Below, one piece after another: positions 17,934-26,381 of a stretch of DNA of 64,000 bases (the stretch's first letter is position 1; each line of letters begins with the position of its first letter). The DNA is from Spirosoma endbachense (GTDB lineage: Bacteria; Bacteroidota; Bacteroidia; Cytophagales; Spirosomataceae), in assembly GCF_010233585.1 (NCBI RefSeq), contig NZ_CP045997.1, positions 8,111,896 through 8,175,895 on the forward strand. Reading direction: 5' to 3'. Position numbers and translations under genes: made by a program. The notes under the pieces are model-generated. The model ran no database searches. It worked only from the letters and a program-made list of their open reading frames with translations, and was not told where the DNA came from.

Positions 17934-18134
17934 TTATGTGTTACTGTAAAGGCAAAAAATACCTTGCAAAGCTTCTTTTGAAAGGCGCGGATAATTGTCT
18001 AATAAATCCTGCTCCGTCCAGCCGTCTGCCAGACGTTCTAACAGAAATTCAACGGATAAGCGCGTTCCTTTTATGACAGGTTTCCCCAATAATACTTTTT
18101 CGTCCGAATGAATATACTCCTGCCAGTTTATCAT
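17934..18134 (-). CDS. DUF433 small protein (VapB45-like antitoxin family)
   Basis: A 66-residue protein with the DUF433 signature: GKPVIKGTRLSVEFLLERLADGW, then LLDNYPRLSKEAL. Members are winged-helix-like DNA-binding proteins, often antitoxins beside a PIN-like or DUF5615 toxin. Here no toxin lies next to it. Its stop codon (17934-17936) directly precedes the argF' ATG with no spacer, so the two are almost surely cotranscribed and translationally coupled. The C terminus is slightly short for the family. Its role beside arginine genes is unknown; an orphan regulator or a decayed toxin-antitoxin remnant are both possible. Confidence 0.8.
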   Translation of the reverse strand: MINWQEYIHSDEKVLLGKPVIKGTRLSVEFLLERLADGWTEQDLLDNYPRLSKEALQGIFCLYSNT

Positions 18135-18251
18135 GAATGTAAGTTAAGCAAAGGTAAATCGCTTCGTTTTTTTTATGGGGCTATCATAACTAAAACAAGT
18201 TATGAATTAGGATACATTTACTGTCACCTGTAGCTTTACTGAAGTTTAAAA

Positions 18252-18545
18252 ATGGATCTAAAAACAAGGTGTGATATGAACCGAATTATTAGAATTAGGG
18301 ATTGCATAGCTGAACGATTTTCTGAAAACCATACACGAAATTTCTACGATTTTCGTGATTTTCTTGATATACTATTAATTGCTGATGCGGATAATAAAGA
18401 TCGACTTGAAGAGCCTTTTTATACCTGCCCTAAAACCATTAATGGTTATTGGGTTGATGCTTATGCAAAAAATAAATTGGCAATCTTCGTCTATTCACTA
18501 TCAGATCCAGATGCTCTGTCTGTCAAAAAAATACTGGATATGTAA
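18252..18545 (+). CDS. Hypothetical protein, 97 residues
   Basis: A plus-strand frame between DUF433 and argD, which both lie on the minus strand. It is AT-rich compared with its neighbours. The sequence has acidic and aromatic patches (NFYDFRDFLDILLIADADNKD, then GYWVDAYAKNKLAIFVYSL) and no family I recognise. A second ATG at codon 9 (18276) could be the real start. It ends inside the convergent hairpin shared with argD, which supports it being a real gene. The different base use hints at recent acquisition, but this is weak. Confidence 0.55.
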   Translation: MDLKTRCDMNRIIRIRDCIAERFSENHTRNFYDFRDFLDILLIADADNKDRLEEPFYTCPKTINGYWVDAYAKNKLAIFVYSLSDPDALSVKKILDM

Positions 18546-18585
18546 ATGAGTGGTGTCGTGTTCTCAAACCCGACACCACTCATTT
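18544..18585. terminator. Convergent hairpin terminator (97-residue gene / argD)
   Basis: Perfect 15-base inverted repeat (18544-18558 and 18571-18585) with stem core GAGTGGTGTCG and a 12-base loop. It overlaps both convergent stop codons and has T-rich ends on both strands. Confidence 0.75.
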
Positions 18586-19727
18586 TAAGCCGCTGTTTGC
18601 TCTGTTTTTAAACACTTTTCCAGCGCTTCCAGGAACATGTCGGCTTCGTCTGTACCAATAGCCAGCGAAGGCAACAACCGGATTATCGTTTTACCCGCTA
18701 CGCCGGTAAATTGCTTATGCTCAAACAATAAGTTTTTACGCAGCGACTCAACCGGAAAATCATACTCGATCCCGATCATCAACCCTCGACCGCGCAATTC
18801 TTTATAACCACCAATCTGCCGAATACCGTTCATGAAGTAATCGCCCATACGAACGGCATTTTCGATCAGTCCTTCTTCTTTCATGATATCCAGTACAGCT
18901 ATAGCGGCTGTGCAGGCCAGATGGTTACCACCGAAGGTGGTGCCAAGCAAACCATAGCTGGCTTTGAATTTGGGAGATATCAGGATGCCACCAATTGGAA
19001 ATCCATTGCCCATGCCTTTCGCCATCGAAATGATATCGGCCTGAATACCACTGAACTGGTGCGAAAAGAACTTCCCTGAGCGACCGTAACCGCACTGAAC
19101 GCCGTCCAGAATCAGGACCGTACCGGTTTCATCACACCGTTTCCGGAGGGTTTGCAGAAAGTCATCACTGGCGACATGTATTCCGCCCACACCCTGGATG
19201 CCTTCAACGATGACGGCTGAAGTTTCGGTTGTGATCGCTTCCCGAGCTGCTTCGGCGTCGTTGTAGGGCAGAAACGTAACGTGCTTGTTATAGTTGACAG
19301 GTGCGACAATGGATGGATTGTCGGTGGCGGCAACAGCGCCCGCCGTACGCCCATGGAAGCCTTTCCGAAAGGCAATTACCTGTGTCCGGCCATTGTGAAA
19401 CGACGCCAGTTTGAGGGCGTTTTCGTTCGCTTCTGCTCCGGAATTACATAGAAACAGCGCATAATCAGGATGCTCTGAAAGGCTTCCCAGTTTATCCGCC
19501 AGTTCCTGTTGCTGAGGTATTCGGACAGAATTAGAATAGAACGAAATTTTATGAAGCTGATCGGTTAACGCCTGCACATAACGTGGGTGCGTGTGGCCGA
19601 CCGAAATTACGGCATGACCGCCATATAGATCGAGGTAACGGGTGCCATTTGTGTCCCATAAATAGCTTCCCTGCGCCCGAACGGGTTCAATGTCGTAGAG
19701 CGGGTAAACGTTAAAAAGTTCAGCCAT
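18585..19727 (-). CDS. argD: Acetylornithine/succinylornithine aminotransferase
   Basis: A 380-residue class III PLP aminotransferase that converts N-acylglutamate semialdehyde to N-acylornithine with glutamate as amino donor. Visible motifs are LDLYGGHAVISVGH, SGAEANENALK (PLP phosphate site), ILDGVQCGYGRSGKFF and the Schiff-base lysine in SMAKGMGNG. Length and start (MAELFNVYPLYDI) fit the family. It is on the same strand as argF' and argB but is separated from them by a plus-strand gene and two hairpins, so it is probably a separate transcription unit of the same pathway. Confidence 0.92.
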   Translation of the reverse strand: MAELFNVYPLYDIEPVRAQGSYLWDTNGTRYLDLYGGHAVISVGHTHPRYVQALTDQLHKISFYSNSVRIPQQQELADKLGSLSEHPDYALFLCNSGAEANENALKLASFHNGRTQVIAFRKGFHGRTAGAVAATDNPSIVAPVNYNKHVTFLPYNDAEAAREAITTETSAVIVEGIQGVGGIHVASDDFLQTLRKRCDETGTVLILDGVQCGYGRSGKFFSHQFSGIQADIISMAKGMGNGFPIGGILISPKFKASYGLLGTTFGGNHLACTAAIAVLDIMKEEGLIENAVRMGDYFMNGIRQIGGYKELRGRGLMIGIEYDFPVESLRKNLLFEHKQFTGVAGKTIIRLLPSLAIGTDEADMFLEALEKCLKTEQTAA

Positions 19728-19837
19728 TGCCAGACCGAATAACCAATGTATCCGGCATTTACGATGATAATGATGACCAGGTTCTTGAAAACCAGTGCAA
19801 GTTTACGGAGAATCGGGGGGAAAACGGCGTTTAAACG

Positions 19838-19861
19838 CAAAAAGGAAGCCAGTTGGCCTCC
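19838..19861 (-). terminator. Rho-independent terminator after the alpha/beta hydrolase
   Basis: On the minus strand: GGAGGCC, loop AACT, GGCTTCC with one G-T pair, then a T-run. It lies 33 bases after the hydrolase stop. Confidence 0.6.
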
Positions 19862-19893
19862 TCTTAGTTGCTCATCTATCGTCAAATGACTGC

Positions 19894-20613
19894 TTAGAGC
19901 GGCTTCACAAAGTCGCGGAGTATTGTCTGCGATGCTTCGGGTTGTTCGACCATGCTCAGATGGCCCGCGTTGTCGATTAGTGCTACACGGATTCGATCCG
20001 ATAATTCGGCCAGTTTCTTTGTTTTCTCAAGGGGTATGAGCTGATCCTCTTTTCCTAAAACCAGCAGGATCGGAAAGGGCGCATCCCGTAAAATGTTCGT
20101 CCGATCGGGGCGTCCCGCAATGGCTTCCATACCGGCAATGAGCGCATCGGTAGGCAAATCCCGATAGCGATCGATCAGCTCCTGTACTTTTTCGGCAGGA
20201 TAATCGGGTGCAACCATTTTCGGGAGTTGCTTTTCAATGAATTGTGCCCCGCCCTGAGTGCGCATCGTTTCAATAAGCTGGCGACGCTGTGCTTTACGAT
20301 CTTCGTCGTCGGCGTAGGCCGTCGAATGGTAAAGGACCAGACCACGCACCTGTGTCGGGTAACGTTCGGCAAAAGCCAGCGCTATATAACCACCCATCGA
20401 ATGGCCAACCAGCACTACATCGTTGATGGAAGCAGCCTGGAGCCGGGCGTTTAGCTCTTCCGCATAAGCTTCAATGGTTGCATGTGAAGTCAGGCGGGCA
20501 ACGTCAGGTTTTAGAACAGGGTGATCCAGGGCCAGATCGGCGTGGATGCTATCCCAGATGGATGCATCGACACCGTGACCGTGGATTAGAATCACCGAAA
20601 ATGGAGTCTGCAT
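19894..20613 (-). CDS. Alpha/beta hydrolase
   Basis: A 239-residue alpha/beta hydrolase. The oxyanion region is LIHGHGVDASIW, the nucleophile elbow is GHSMGGY with Ser as nucleophile, the acid is probably in LVLGKEDQLIPL, and the catalytic His is in DNAGHLSM near the C terminus. The triad looks complete. No signal peptide is seen. It starts 17 bases after the first lipoprotein paralogue on the same strand and ends before a terminator, so it is probably the last gene of that unit. The substrate cannot be told; esterases, lactonases and carboxylesterases share this pattern. Confidence 0.85.
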   Translation of the reverse strand: MQTPFSVILIHGHGVDASIWDSIHADLALDHPVLKPDVARLTSHATIEAYAEELNARLQAASINDVVLVGHSMGGYIALAFAERYPTQVRGLVLYHSTAYADDEDRKAQRRQLIETMRTQGGAQFIEKQLPKMVAPDYPAEKVQELIDRYRDLPTDALIAGMEAIAGRPDRTNILRDAPFPILLVLGKEDQLIPLEKTKKLAELSDRIRVALIDNAGHLSMVEQPEASQTILRDFVKPL

Positions 20614-20630
20614 GCTATGGTTGACTAAGC

Positions 20631-21251
20631 TTATTGTTTCAAAAGTTCCAGCAGAATCAGCACCAGGCCAACCACTAAAGCGATGGCGCCAATGACCGCA
20701 CCAAAGCCGTTGCCAATAAGAAGCAATAACAAACCGGCTGCTGCTACAATCAGGCCAATGGTTAGCATTGACGTGGCCATAGGCTGCTCAGGTGATAGTT
20801 TCTGCTGAATTTTTTTATTGATCTTTTTGGCGGCTACACGTTCAAGCAGCGTCATTTTTTTAGACGCGACAGGCGGGGTCGAAGCCAGCGACATTTTCGC
20901 GGATGTCGAGCTAAGCATTGATTTAACCCGCTCGATCCGGCTCGTCAATTTCCTGTTGGAGGCTAGTTTGTTATCATTGCGTACGTACGCTTCGATCTGA
21001 TTCACGGCCTGTTTGGCCTGAACAACCTGTTCGGTGGGGGAGGCTACTGGAATCGTTACGTCGCTGGTGATTGAGGAGGGTGCGGGCGATGGGGTAATTT
21101 CGGCAGGTGTACGAACGGCGGCTGGTTCAATCGTTGATGTGTGATAGCGTTCGACCGGGCCACGTTGAAAATAAGCCACGGGGCGACTGCAGGACGAGAG
21201 AATCGCTATTCCAATCAGAGCAAAATAAACGTGTTTGAGACTTGTTTTCAT
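20631..21251 (-). CDS. Lipoprotein with two C-terminal membrane helices, paralogue 1 of 3
   Basis: About 206 residues from the internal ATG at 21251, chosen because it starts the signal peptide MKTSLKHVYFALIGIAILSSC; the frame is open to 21299. After the lipobox cysteine comes the motif CSRPVAYFQ shared by all three paralogues, then a Pro/Thr/Ala-rich linker, a helical block with QIEAYVRNDNKLASNRKL, the motif MTLLERVAAKKINKKIQQKL, and two C-terminal hydrophobic helices. The function is unknown to me. The layout suggests an inner-membrane-anchored periplasmic protein. The alpha/beta hydrolase follows after 17 bases. Confidence 0.75.
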   Translation of the reverse strand: MKTSLKHVYFALIGIAILSSCSRPVAYFQRGPVERYHTSTIEPAAVRTPAEITPSPAPSSITSDVTIPVASPTEQVVQAKQAVNQIEAYVRNDNKLASNRKLTSRIERVKSMLSSTSAKMSLASTPPVASKKMTLLERVAAKKINKKIQQKLSPEQPMATSMLTIGLIVAAAGLLLLLIGNGFGAVIGAIALVVGLVLILLELLKQ

Positions 21252-21395
21252 AGAGCAGTTTTCGTTTAAAGTATAATTATTGATTCTCATTCCCAACAAC
21301 CACGCGTTGGTAACTTTGTTAACCAGTAGGTATAAGAAATGCTGGAATACGCTTAAAAATTGGCATAAATCGTGTGAGCGGTGGTAGGAAGGAGT

Positions 21396-21443
21396 ACAAA
21401 AAAGTCGGCGTGACTGATCTGATCGATAGTCACGCCGACTTTA
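21396..21443 (-). terminator. Rho-independent terminator after lipoprotein paralogue 2
   Basis: 15-base perfect stem (21401-21415 with 21428-21442, core GTCGGCGTGACT), followed on the minus strand by a run of T, downstream of the gene ending at 21466. Confidence 0.85.
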
Positions 21444-21465
21444 GGAATAGTTTAAGCACTTTGTT

Positions 21466-22086
21466 CTAGCTTTCCAGAACGCCCAATAGAATCAGAACGA
21501 TACCGACCACGAGCAGAACGAGACCAATTACCCCAAGCACGCCACCGAAAATGAGCGATAGAATAAGACCGATAGCACCGATGATGATACCATTTTTGGT
21601 ATTTCGGTTAAGCGCTTTGGTCTCCTCAGGTGCTACATGGTTTTTAATCTTCTTATCCAGTTTCTTGAGCATCACCCGCTCCATCAGGCTCATTTTCTTC
21701 GCTGATGTAGCCTTTGTTGATACGTCAGCCTTGTCGGTTGCAGTCGCGAGTAACTCGTTCACTTTTGCCATCCGCGTCGTCAGTTTCTTGTTGGATGCCA
21801 GTTTGCTATCGTTGCGAACATAGGCTTCAATCTGACTCATTGCCTGCTTTGCCTGAGCAACCTGTGCTGTTTGAGCGGGAGCGGCTTCAGATGCGACAGG
21901 CGCTTCGGTTGCAACTGGCTCGGCTATGGGTGCTACAGTCGGGGCGACGGCTGCAACGGTTTCGGTTTTAGGCGACGTGAAATGTTCGCGCTGACTTGGC
22001 TGGAAGTAAGCTACCGGACGGCTGCATGAAGAAAGGATAGATACCCCTAACAGGGCTGCGAAAAGGTGTTTGGAAATTGGGCTCAT
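21466..22086 (-). CDS. Lipoprotein with two C-terminal membrane helices, paralogue 2 of 3
   Basis: About 206 residues from the ATG at 22086 (MSPISKHLFAALLGVSILSSC); a longer frame opens at 22113 but would bury the signal peptide. It shares CSRPVAYFQ after the lipid cysteine, an Ala/Pro/Val-rich linker of low complexity, QIEAYVRNDSKLASNKKL, MSLMERVMLKKLDKKIK, and the pair of C-terminal hydrophobic helices. It has its own terminator and so is probably transcribed separately from paralogue 1. No enzymatic motif was seen. The helix pair followed by very short tails resembles small membrane-stress proteins, but I cannot name the family. Confidence 0.75.
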   Translation of the reverse strand: MSPISKHLFAALLGVSILSSCSRPVAYFQPSQREHFTSPKTETVAAVAPTVAPIAEPVATEAPVASEAAPAQTAQVAQAKQAMSQIEAYVRNDSKLASNKKLTTRMAKVNELLATATDKADVSTKATSAKKMSLMERVMLKKLDKKIKNHVAPEETKALNRNTKNGIIIGAIGLILSLIFGGVLGVIGLVLLVVGIVLILLGVLES

Positions 22087-22220
22087 AGAACACGTTTTTT
22101 TTAGTGGGACCATAAAATTATCAAACTCAACAACTGGAACTCTATCGGTTTGTTGCGCAATTATCGCGTATTCGCTTGAAAAAAGTTGGAATCTGAGTGA
22201 GCGAACCGGAAAATCGCAAT

Positions 22221-22260
22221 AAAAACCCGTTCAGCCAGTGTGTAAGAAGGCTGAACGGGA
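22221..22260 (-). terminator. Rho-independent terminator after lipoprotein paralogue 3
   Basis: Perfect 11-base stem CCCGTTCAGCC / GGCTGAACGGG with a 12-base loop, then TTTTTA on the minus strand, downstream of the gene ending at 22287. Confidence 0.8.
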
Positions 22261-22286
22261 TACATAGTCCTGATCAGAAAATTTCG

Positions 22287-22904
22287 CTACAGCAATCCAA
22301 CCAGTAAAATGACGGCACCTGCCAGCAGAACAATAACACCGACGGTTGCGCCGGTACCAGTAGTTAGCAGGAGTAGCAATAGACCAATAATAACCAGAAC
22401 GGCACCTGTTGCCAGAATACCGGTATTGGCCATTGTTTTATTGGGGTTATTCGGAGCAAGTTGTTTGCTGATTTTTTTATTCATCTGCTTCAGCACGAGC
22501 CGTTCCATCAGGCTTGCTTTCTTGGGAGCAGTAGTTGCCGAAGGTGCCAGCGTAGATTTAGCGGAGGTGGAGGCTACTAACGACCGAATGCGATTCAGAC
22601 GTTTCTGAACGGTTTTGTCGGCAGCTAATTTGCTGTCGTTACGAACCAGAGCATCCATTTGATTTAGCGCTTCGTTCACCTGGGTGGCCTGGGCAACCGG
22701 GCCTGACGCGGTTTCGGGTGTAACGGTAGTCGCAGCCAGGGCTACGGGAGCGGATTCAGTCGTTACGACAGGTGCGGGCGTTGGTGTGGTCACCGCAAAG
22801 TGTTCGCGTGGGCTTTTCTGAAAATAGGCGACCGGGCGGTTGCAGGCAGTGAACAGGGTGGTCATCAGGAGACCTACCAACAAGCGTTGAGTATTGGTTT
22901 TCAT
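22287..22904 (-). CDS. Lipoprotein with two C-terminal membrane helices, paralogue 3 of 3
   Basis: 205 residues, starting MKTNTQRLLVGLLMTTLFTAC. The lipid cysteine is followed by NRPVAYFQKSPREHF, matching the CSRPVAYFQ motif of its two neighbours; then come a Thr/Pro/Ala-rich linker, QMDALVRNDSKLAADK, the conserved ASLMERLVLKQMNKKISK and two C-terminal hydrophobic helices rich in Leu, Ile and Val. Same family, unknown function. The linker diverges most between copies while the helical blocks are conserved, which suggests that the core and not the linker is functional. Confidence 0.75.
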   Translation of the reverse strand: MKTNTQRLLVGLLMTTLFTACNRPVAYFQKSPREHFAVTTPTPAPVVTTESAPVALAATTVTPETASGPVAQATQVNEALNQMDALVRNDSKLAADKTVQKRLNRIRSLVASTSAKSTLAPSATTAPKKASLMERLVLKQMNKKISKQLAPNNPNKTMANTGILATGAVLVIIGLLLLLLTTGTGATVGVIVLLAGAVILLVGLL

Positions 22905-23004
22905 TGTGTTAAATTGATTGGCTTACGTGTAACGAATAGACTTATCAAGGGGTAAACCGGCTGCCTTTACATTTGTTGAAAACCATCGATAAAATCCGAT
23001 TTAA

Positions 23005-23052
23005 TGGAAAAAACAAGCCCCGATTTCGTCAGGAAATCGGGGCTTGTTTTTT
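23005..23052 (-). terminator. Strong bidirectional terminator after clpX
   Basis: Perfect 17-base inverted repeat (23011-23027 with 23033-23049, core CAAGCCCCGATTTC) with a 5-base loop and A/T runs on both sides, downstream of clpX on the minus strand. Confidence 0.9.
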
Positions 23053-23067
23053 AATAAATTCCTATTG

Positions 23068-24300
23068 TCAGGCTACTGAACGCATCTGATAAGTGCTCGA
23101 CTTGCCGAATTTCTCCTGAGCGTATTCCAGGCTTACGGTTAGTTCTTTAACCCCGGTTTGTGAGGGCATCTCGAACATCGCATCCATAATGATTGATTCG
23201 CATATAGACCGTAGACCGCGTGCTCCGAGTCCATATTGCAAAGCCTGATCAACAATATAGTTCAGGGCGCTGGGGTCCCAGTGCAGGGTTATTCCCTCCA
23301 TCTGGAAAAGCTTGTTATACTGCTTGGTAATTGCATTTTTCGGCTCCGTCAGAATTTGCATCAGCGCATCGCGGTCGAGCGGTTCAAGATGCGCCAGAAC
23401 GGGCAGTCGGCCGATAAGTTCCGGAATCAGACCGAATGATTTCAGATCAAGAGCAGAGATATACCGCATCAGGTGACCTTTTTCGAAGGTATCATTCAGC
23501 CGACGATCGCCGGAGAAACCAATAGGCCGAGTGTTGATCCGTTTGGCGATATGACGCTCGATCCCGTCAAAAGCTCCCCCGCATATAAAGAGAATATTTT
23601 CCGTATTGAGGGCGATCAGCCGCTGGTCGGGATGTTTACGGCCTCCCTGGGGGGGGACGTTAACGACAGAGCCTTCCAGCAACTTTAACAAGGCCTGCTG
23701 AACCCCTTCTCCGCTTACATCGCGCGTAATGCTTGGATTATCGGACTTACGAGCGATTTTGTCAATCTCATCGATGTAAACGATCCCGCGTTCTGCTGTT
23801 TCAACGTTGTAATCGGCGGCCTGTAATAGTCGTGTCAGAATAGTTTCGACATCTTCACCTACATAACCGGCTTCGGTAATGACGGTGGCGTCGGCAATGC
23901 AGAAAGGGACTTCAAGAATTTTAGCGATTGATCGGGCCAGGTACGTTTTGCCCGTACCCGTTTCGCCCACCATAATGATGTTCGATTTTTCGATCGTAAC
24001 GTCATCATTGGTTTTGGGCTGCATCAACCGTTTGTAGTGATTATAGACCGCTACGGTAATGGCTTTTTTTGCATCATCCTGACCAATAACATACTGGTCG
24101 AGGTGGCGCTTCATCTCAACGGGTTTGATGAGGTTGATATTTACCTCTGTCGGTTCGCTCCGTTTCGGGCGCATTTCTTCCAGTACCACCTGGTGTCCCT
24201 GCTCAATGCAGTAGTTACAGATGTGTGCGTCGATGCCCGATAGCAGCAACAGTACCTCGTTTTTGCGCCGTCCGCAGAACGAGCAACTGATTTGTGGCAT
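23068..24300 (-). CDS. clpX: ATP-dependent Clp protease ATP-binding subunit ClpX
   Basis: 410 residues, full length for ClpX. An N-terminal C4 zinc finger (CSFCG, then CNYC, residues 6-33) is followed by the AAA+ core with Walker A GETGTGKT, the pore-loop GYVGED, Walker B VYIDEIDK, sensor [10 protein letters not shown], and the IGF-type ClpP-docking loop reading [12 protein letters not shown]. It unfolds tagged proteins and feeds them to ClpP in the cytoplasm. A promoter lies at 24452-24482 and a strong terminator follows. clpP lies about 1.2 kb upstream on the same strand, separated by a lipoprotein gene. Confidence 0.97.
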   Translation of the reverse strand: MPQISCSFCGRRKNEVLLLLSGIDAHICNYCIEQGHQVVLEEMRPKRSEPTEVNINLIKPVEMKRHLDQYVIGQDDAKKAITVAVYNHYKRLMQPKTNDDVTIEKSNIIMVGETGTGKTYLARSIAKILEVPFCIADATVITEAGYVGEDVETILTRLLQAADYNVETAERGIVYIDEIDKIARKSDNPSITRDVSGEGVQQALLKLLEGSVVNVPPQGGRKHPDQRLIALNTENILFICGGAFDGIERHIAKRINTRPIGFSGDRRLNDTFEKGHLMRYISALDLKSFGLIPELIGRLPVLAHLEPLDRDALMQILTEPKNAITKQYNKLFQMEGITLHWDPSALNYIVDQALQYGLGARGLRSICESIIMDAMFEMPSQTGVKELTVSLEYAQEKFGKSSTYQMRSVA

Positions 24301-24451
24301 GTAAGGTTGCAGTGTATTTGACGTAGTTATACGAATAAATAGCTACCTGGGCAGGCTATTGACTGGTTTTGTTAACAGTTTGTCCCGGCGCTTTTTAAAC
24401 TAAGTTCAGCAGAAAAAATGACCCATGCTAATTTGGGCCGTTCGTAATTAA

Positions 24452-24482
24452 CAAAATTACCATTTGGTATTGAAAAGGCCAA
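24452..24482 (-). promoter_or_regulatory. Bacteroidota-type promoter for clpX
   Basis: On the minus strand: TTG, a 20-base spacer, then TAATTTTG, an exact TAnnTTTG match. It leaves a leader of about 145 bases before the clpX ATG at 24300. Confidence 0.7.
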
Positions 24483-24526
24483 ATAAGCTGATAAAAGACA
24501 TTGGTCGGGTTACAGTAGTGCCTTGC

Positions 24527-25315
24527 TTATTTCGCAAGGTATTGCTCGTAGTCGTAGGTGGCTATATTACCCTGGTATTGCCCTGAGCCTATTGTTTTTA
24601 TGAGATAACCCTGTTCGTTGTAGGTGGGTGTGAGATCGCTGATCAGATTGTTTTTATTATACGGATCAATAGCAGGAATGAGCTTTACAGTTCCTTTGTA
24701 AGCATTTGGCTTATCATCATACTGATAACTGTAGTCTACGGTTTGCGTGTGAGTTGAATACCGGACTTTAACGGCATTACCGCCTGAATACACATAAGCA
24801 TACTCATCCTGATACGGGCTATTCAGGTTAACATGGCTTATTTTAGTTGGTATATTATCAGCTCCGTAGGTAAGACTATACTCATCCTGCGGAATGAATA
24901 GGGTAAAGCCTTCAGCAATTAGGGATACTTTAACCGTTTCGGCGTTCCCTGTTGCATTGTAACTGTAAACCGCCCGAAATCCAATTATCCTGTTAACACC
25001 GTCGACATAGCTACTGGGCAAAATCTGATCAATATGATCAATCCGGTCGGCTGAGTTGTAGGAAAGGGTTGTTTTGCGAATAAGCTTTGGATCGGTCCCA
25101 TGAGATTCGTAATTGGTCAGACGCCCGGTCGCGTCATACGTAAAGACCGTTGTATCGACATTGACAGTACGTCCGGCAATGGCGTATGAAGTTGTTTTAT
25201 GGAGCCGATAGTGCGGGGTTGGGCCAGATTCGTCGGCTTTCGGAGCCGAACAGCCAGTCAGTTTCAGAAGAACCGCTATATAGCTCAGCCGAATCAATAT
25301 AGAACCGATTCTCAT
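24527..25315 (-). CDS. Hypothetical lipoprotein with YD/RHS-like beta pattern
   Basis: A 262-residue protein with a lipoprotein signal (LLKLTGC near residue 22). The mature part is rich in Tyr, Thr and Asp and shows repeated patterns such as FTYDATGRLTNYES, LSYNSADRID, YSYNATGNAETVKVS and PTYNEQGYLIKTIGS, resembling YD/RHS-type or DUF4595-like repeats common in Bacteroidota surface lipoproteins. No enzyme motif. It lies between clpP and clpX on the same strand with wide gaps on both sides and appears to be an independent gene. Confidence 0.75.
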   Translation of the reverse strand: MRIGSILIRLSYIAVLLKLTGCSAPKADESGPTPHYRLHKTTSYAIAGRTVNVDTTVFTYDATGRLTNYESHGTDPKLIRKTTLSYNSADRIDHIDQILPSSYVDGVNRIIGFRAVYSYNATGNAETVKVSLIAEGFTLFIPQDEYSLTYGADNIPTKISHVNLNSPYQDEYAYVYSGGNAVKVRYSTHTQTVDYSYQYDDKPNAYKGTVKLIPAIDPYNKNNLISDLTPTYNEQGYLIKTIGSGQYQGNIATYDYEQYLAK

Positions 25316-25433
25316 GCGGGTTATTGGTTGAAGCCAGGCACTATCAGGTCATGAAACGCTATACTGTAGGGAAAACGTTTCTTCAGGGCAAAATGTTTAG
25401 CGAACGGTTAGTTGGTATAAAGTCCTTAACGCA

Positions 25434-25471
25434 AATAAGCGCAGACCGCCCGGAGGCAATCTGCGCTTATT
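25434..25471 (-). terminator. Hairpin after clpP
   Basis: Perfect 12-base inverted repeat AATAAGCGCAGA / TCTGCGCTTATT with a 14-base loop, about 45 bases after the clpP stop. There is no long T-run, so termination strength is unclear. Confidence 0.6.
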
Positions 25472-25516
25472 GATGTTAATCAACTGATCAAAACTATATG
25501 TTTTGAAGAAATCAGC

Positions 25517-26194
25517 TTACGCTTTTTCCCGGCGAAGGACTTCGTCGATCAGACCGTATTCTTTGGCTTCTTCGGCTCTGAACCACTTGTCGCGGTCGGA
25601 AGCCTGTTCGATTTCTTCGTACGTACGACCGGAGTGACTGGCTAAAATGCGATACAGATCTTTTTCTAATTCAAGCATTTCTTTCATGGTCACCTGCATA
25701 TCCTTCGAGGTTCCCTGTGCACCACCCGATGGCTGGTGAATCATAACACGGGCATGGGGCAGAGCCGACCGTTTTCCGGCAGCACCGCCAGCGAGCAACA
25801 CAGCACCCATCGATGCTGCCAGGCTCGTGCAGACAGTGGCAACATCGGGCCGAACATATTGCATTGTATCATAAATACCCAGACCGGCATATACCGAGCC
25901 GCCAGGGCTATTCAAATACATCAGGATGTCTTTTTTAGGATCAGCCGACTCCAGAAACAGCAACTGCGCCACAATAATGTTAGCAATGTTGTCATCGACG
26001 GGCAGGCCCATGAAAATAATACGGTCGGCCATGAGCCGGGAGAAGACGTCTACTTCACGGAAGTTCATCGGACGTTCTTCAATAACCGAGCGAGTCATGT
26101 TTTCGACAGTGTGGTTCATATAACCATCTACGGTCAGGCCATTGAGGCCCATGTGGTGTACCGCGAAATTGCGGAATTCTTTTTCTTGATTCAT
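25517..26194 (-). CDS. clpP: ATP-dependent Clp protease proteolytic subunit ClpP
   Basis: 225 residues from the ATG at 26194, preceded 11 bases upstream by AAAGGAG; the frame is open further to 26317, but that extension does not resemble ClpP. Catalytic Ser128 lies in SLAASMG and His153 in VMIHQP. In a gapless alignment with E. coli ClpP, the position of the catalytic Asp (IERDTERD) is Ala198 here (IEQASDRD); the Asp two residues on is conserved. The hallmark NSPGGSV strand and the EYGLIDEV end are normal. It forms a barrel peptidase with ClpX. The missing Asp may lower or alter activity, or mark a regulatory subunit. Confidence 0.95.
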   Translation of the reverse strand: MNQEKEFRNFAVHHMGLNGLTVDGYMNHTVENMTRSVIEERPMNFREVDVFSRLMADRIIFMGLPVDDNIANIIVAQLLFLESADPKKDILMYLNSPGGSVYAGLGIYDTMQYVRPDVATVCTSLAASMGAVLLAGGAAGKRSALPHARVMIHQPSGGAQGTSKDMQVTMKEMLELEKDLYRILASHSGRTYEEIEQASDRDKWFRAEEAKEYGLIDEVLRREKA

Positions 26195-26381
26195 AATTGG
26201 GTTTACTCCTTTGGTTTGAGAACGAATAATGGGCGAATCAGGTTCGGGATTTATTGATACTGGACGTTGGGTGTTCCTAACGCTAATATCCGGCCGATCC
26301 GAATTCTTTCCTTGCAAAATTGCGTTATCCTACCGAAAATTAGTGTCGGTTTGGGTTTAGAATTTATCGTAGTTACTTGAT

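Noticed and set aside
26195..26317. N-terminal extension of clpP
   Set aside because: Not ClpP-like; a ribosome-binding AAAGGAG precedes the ATG at 26194.
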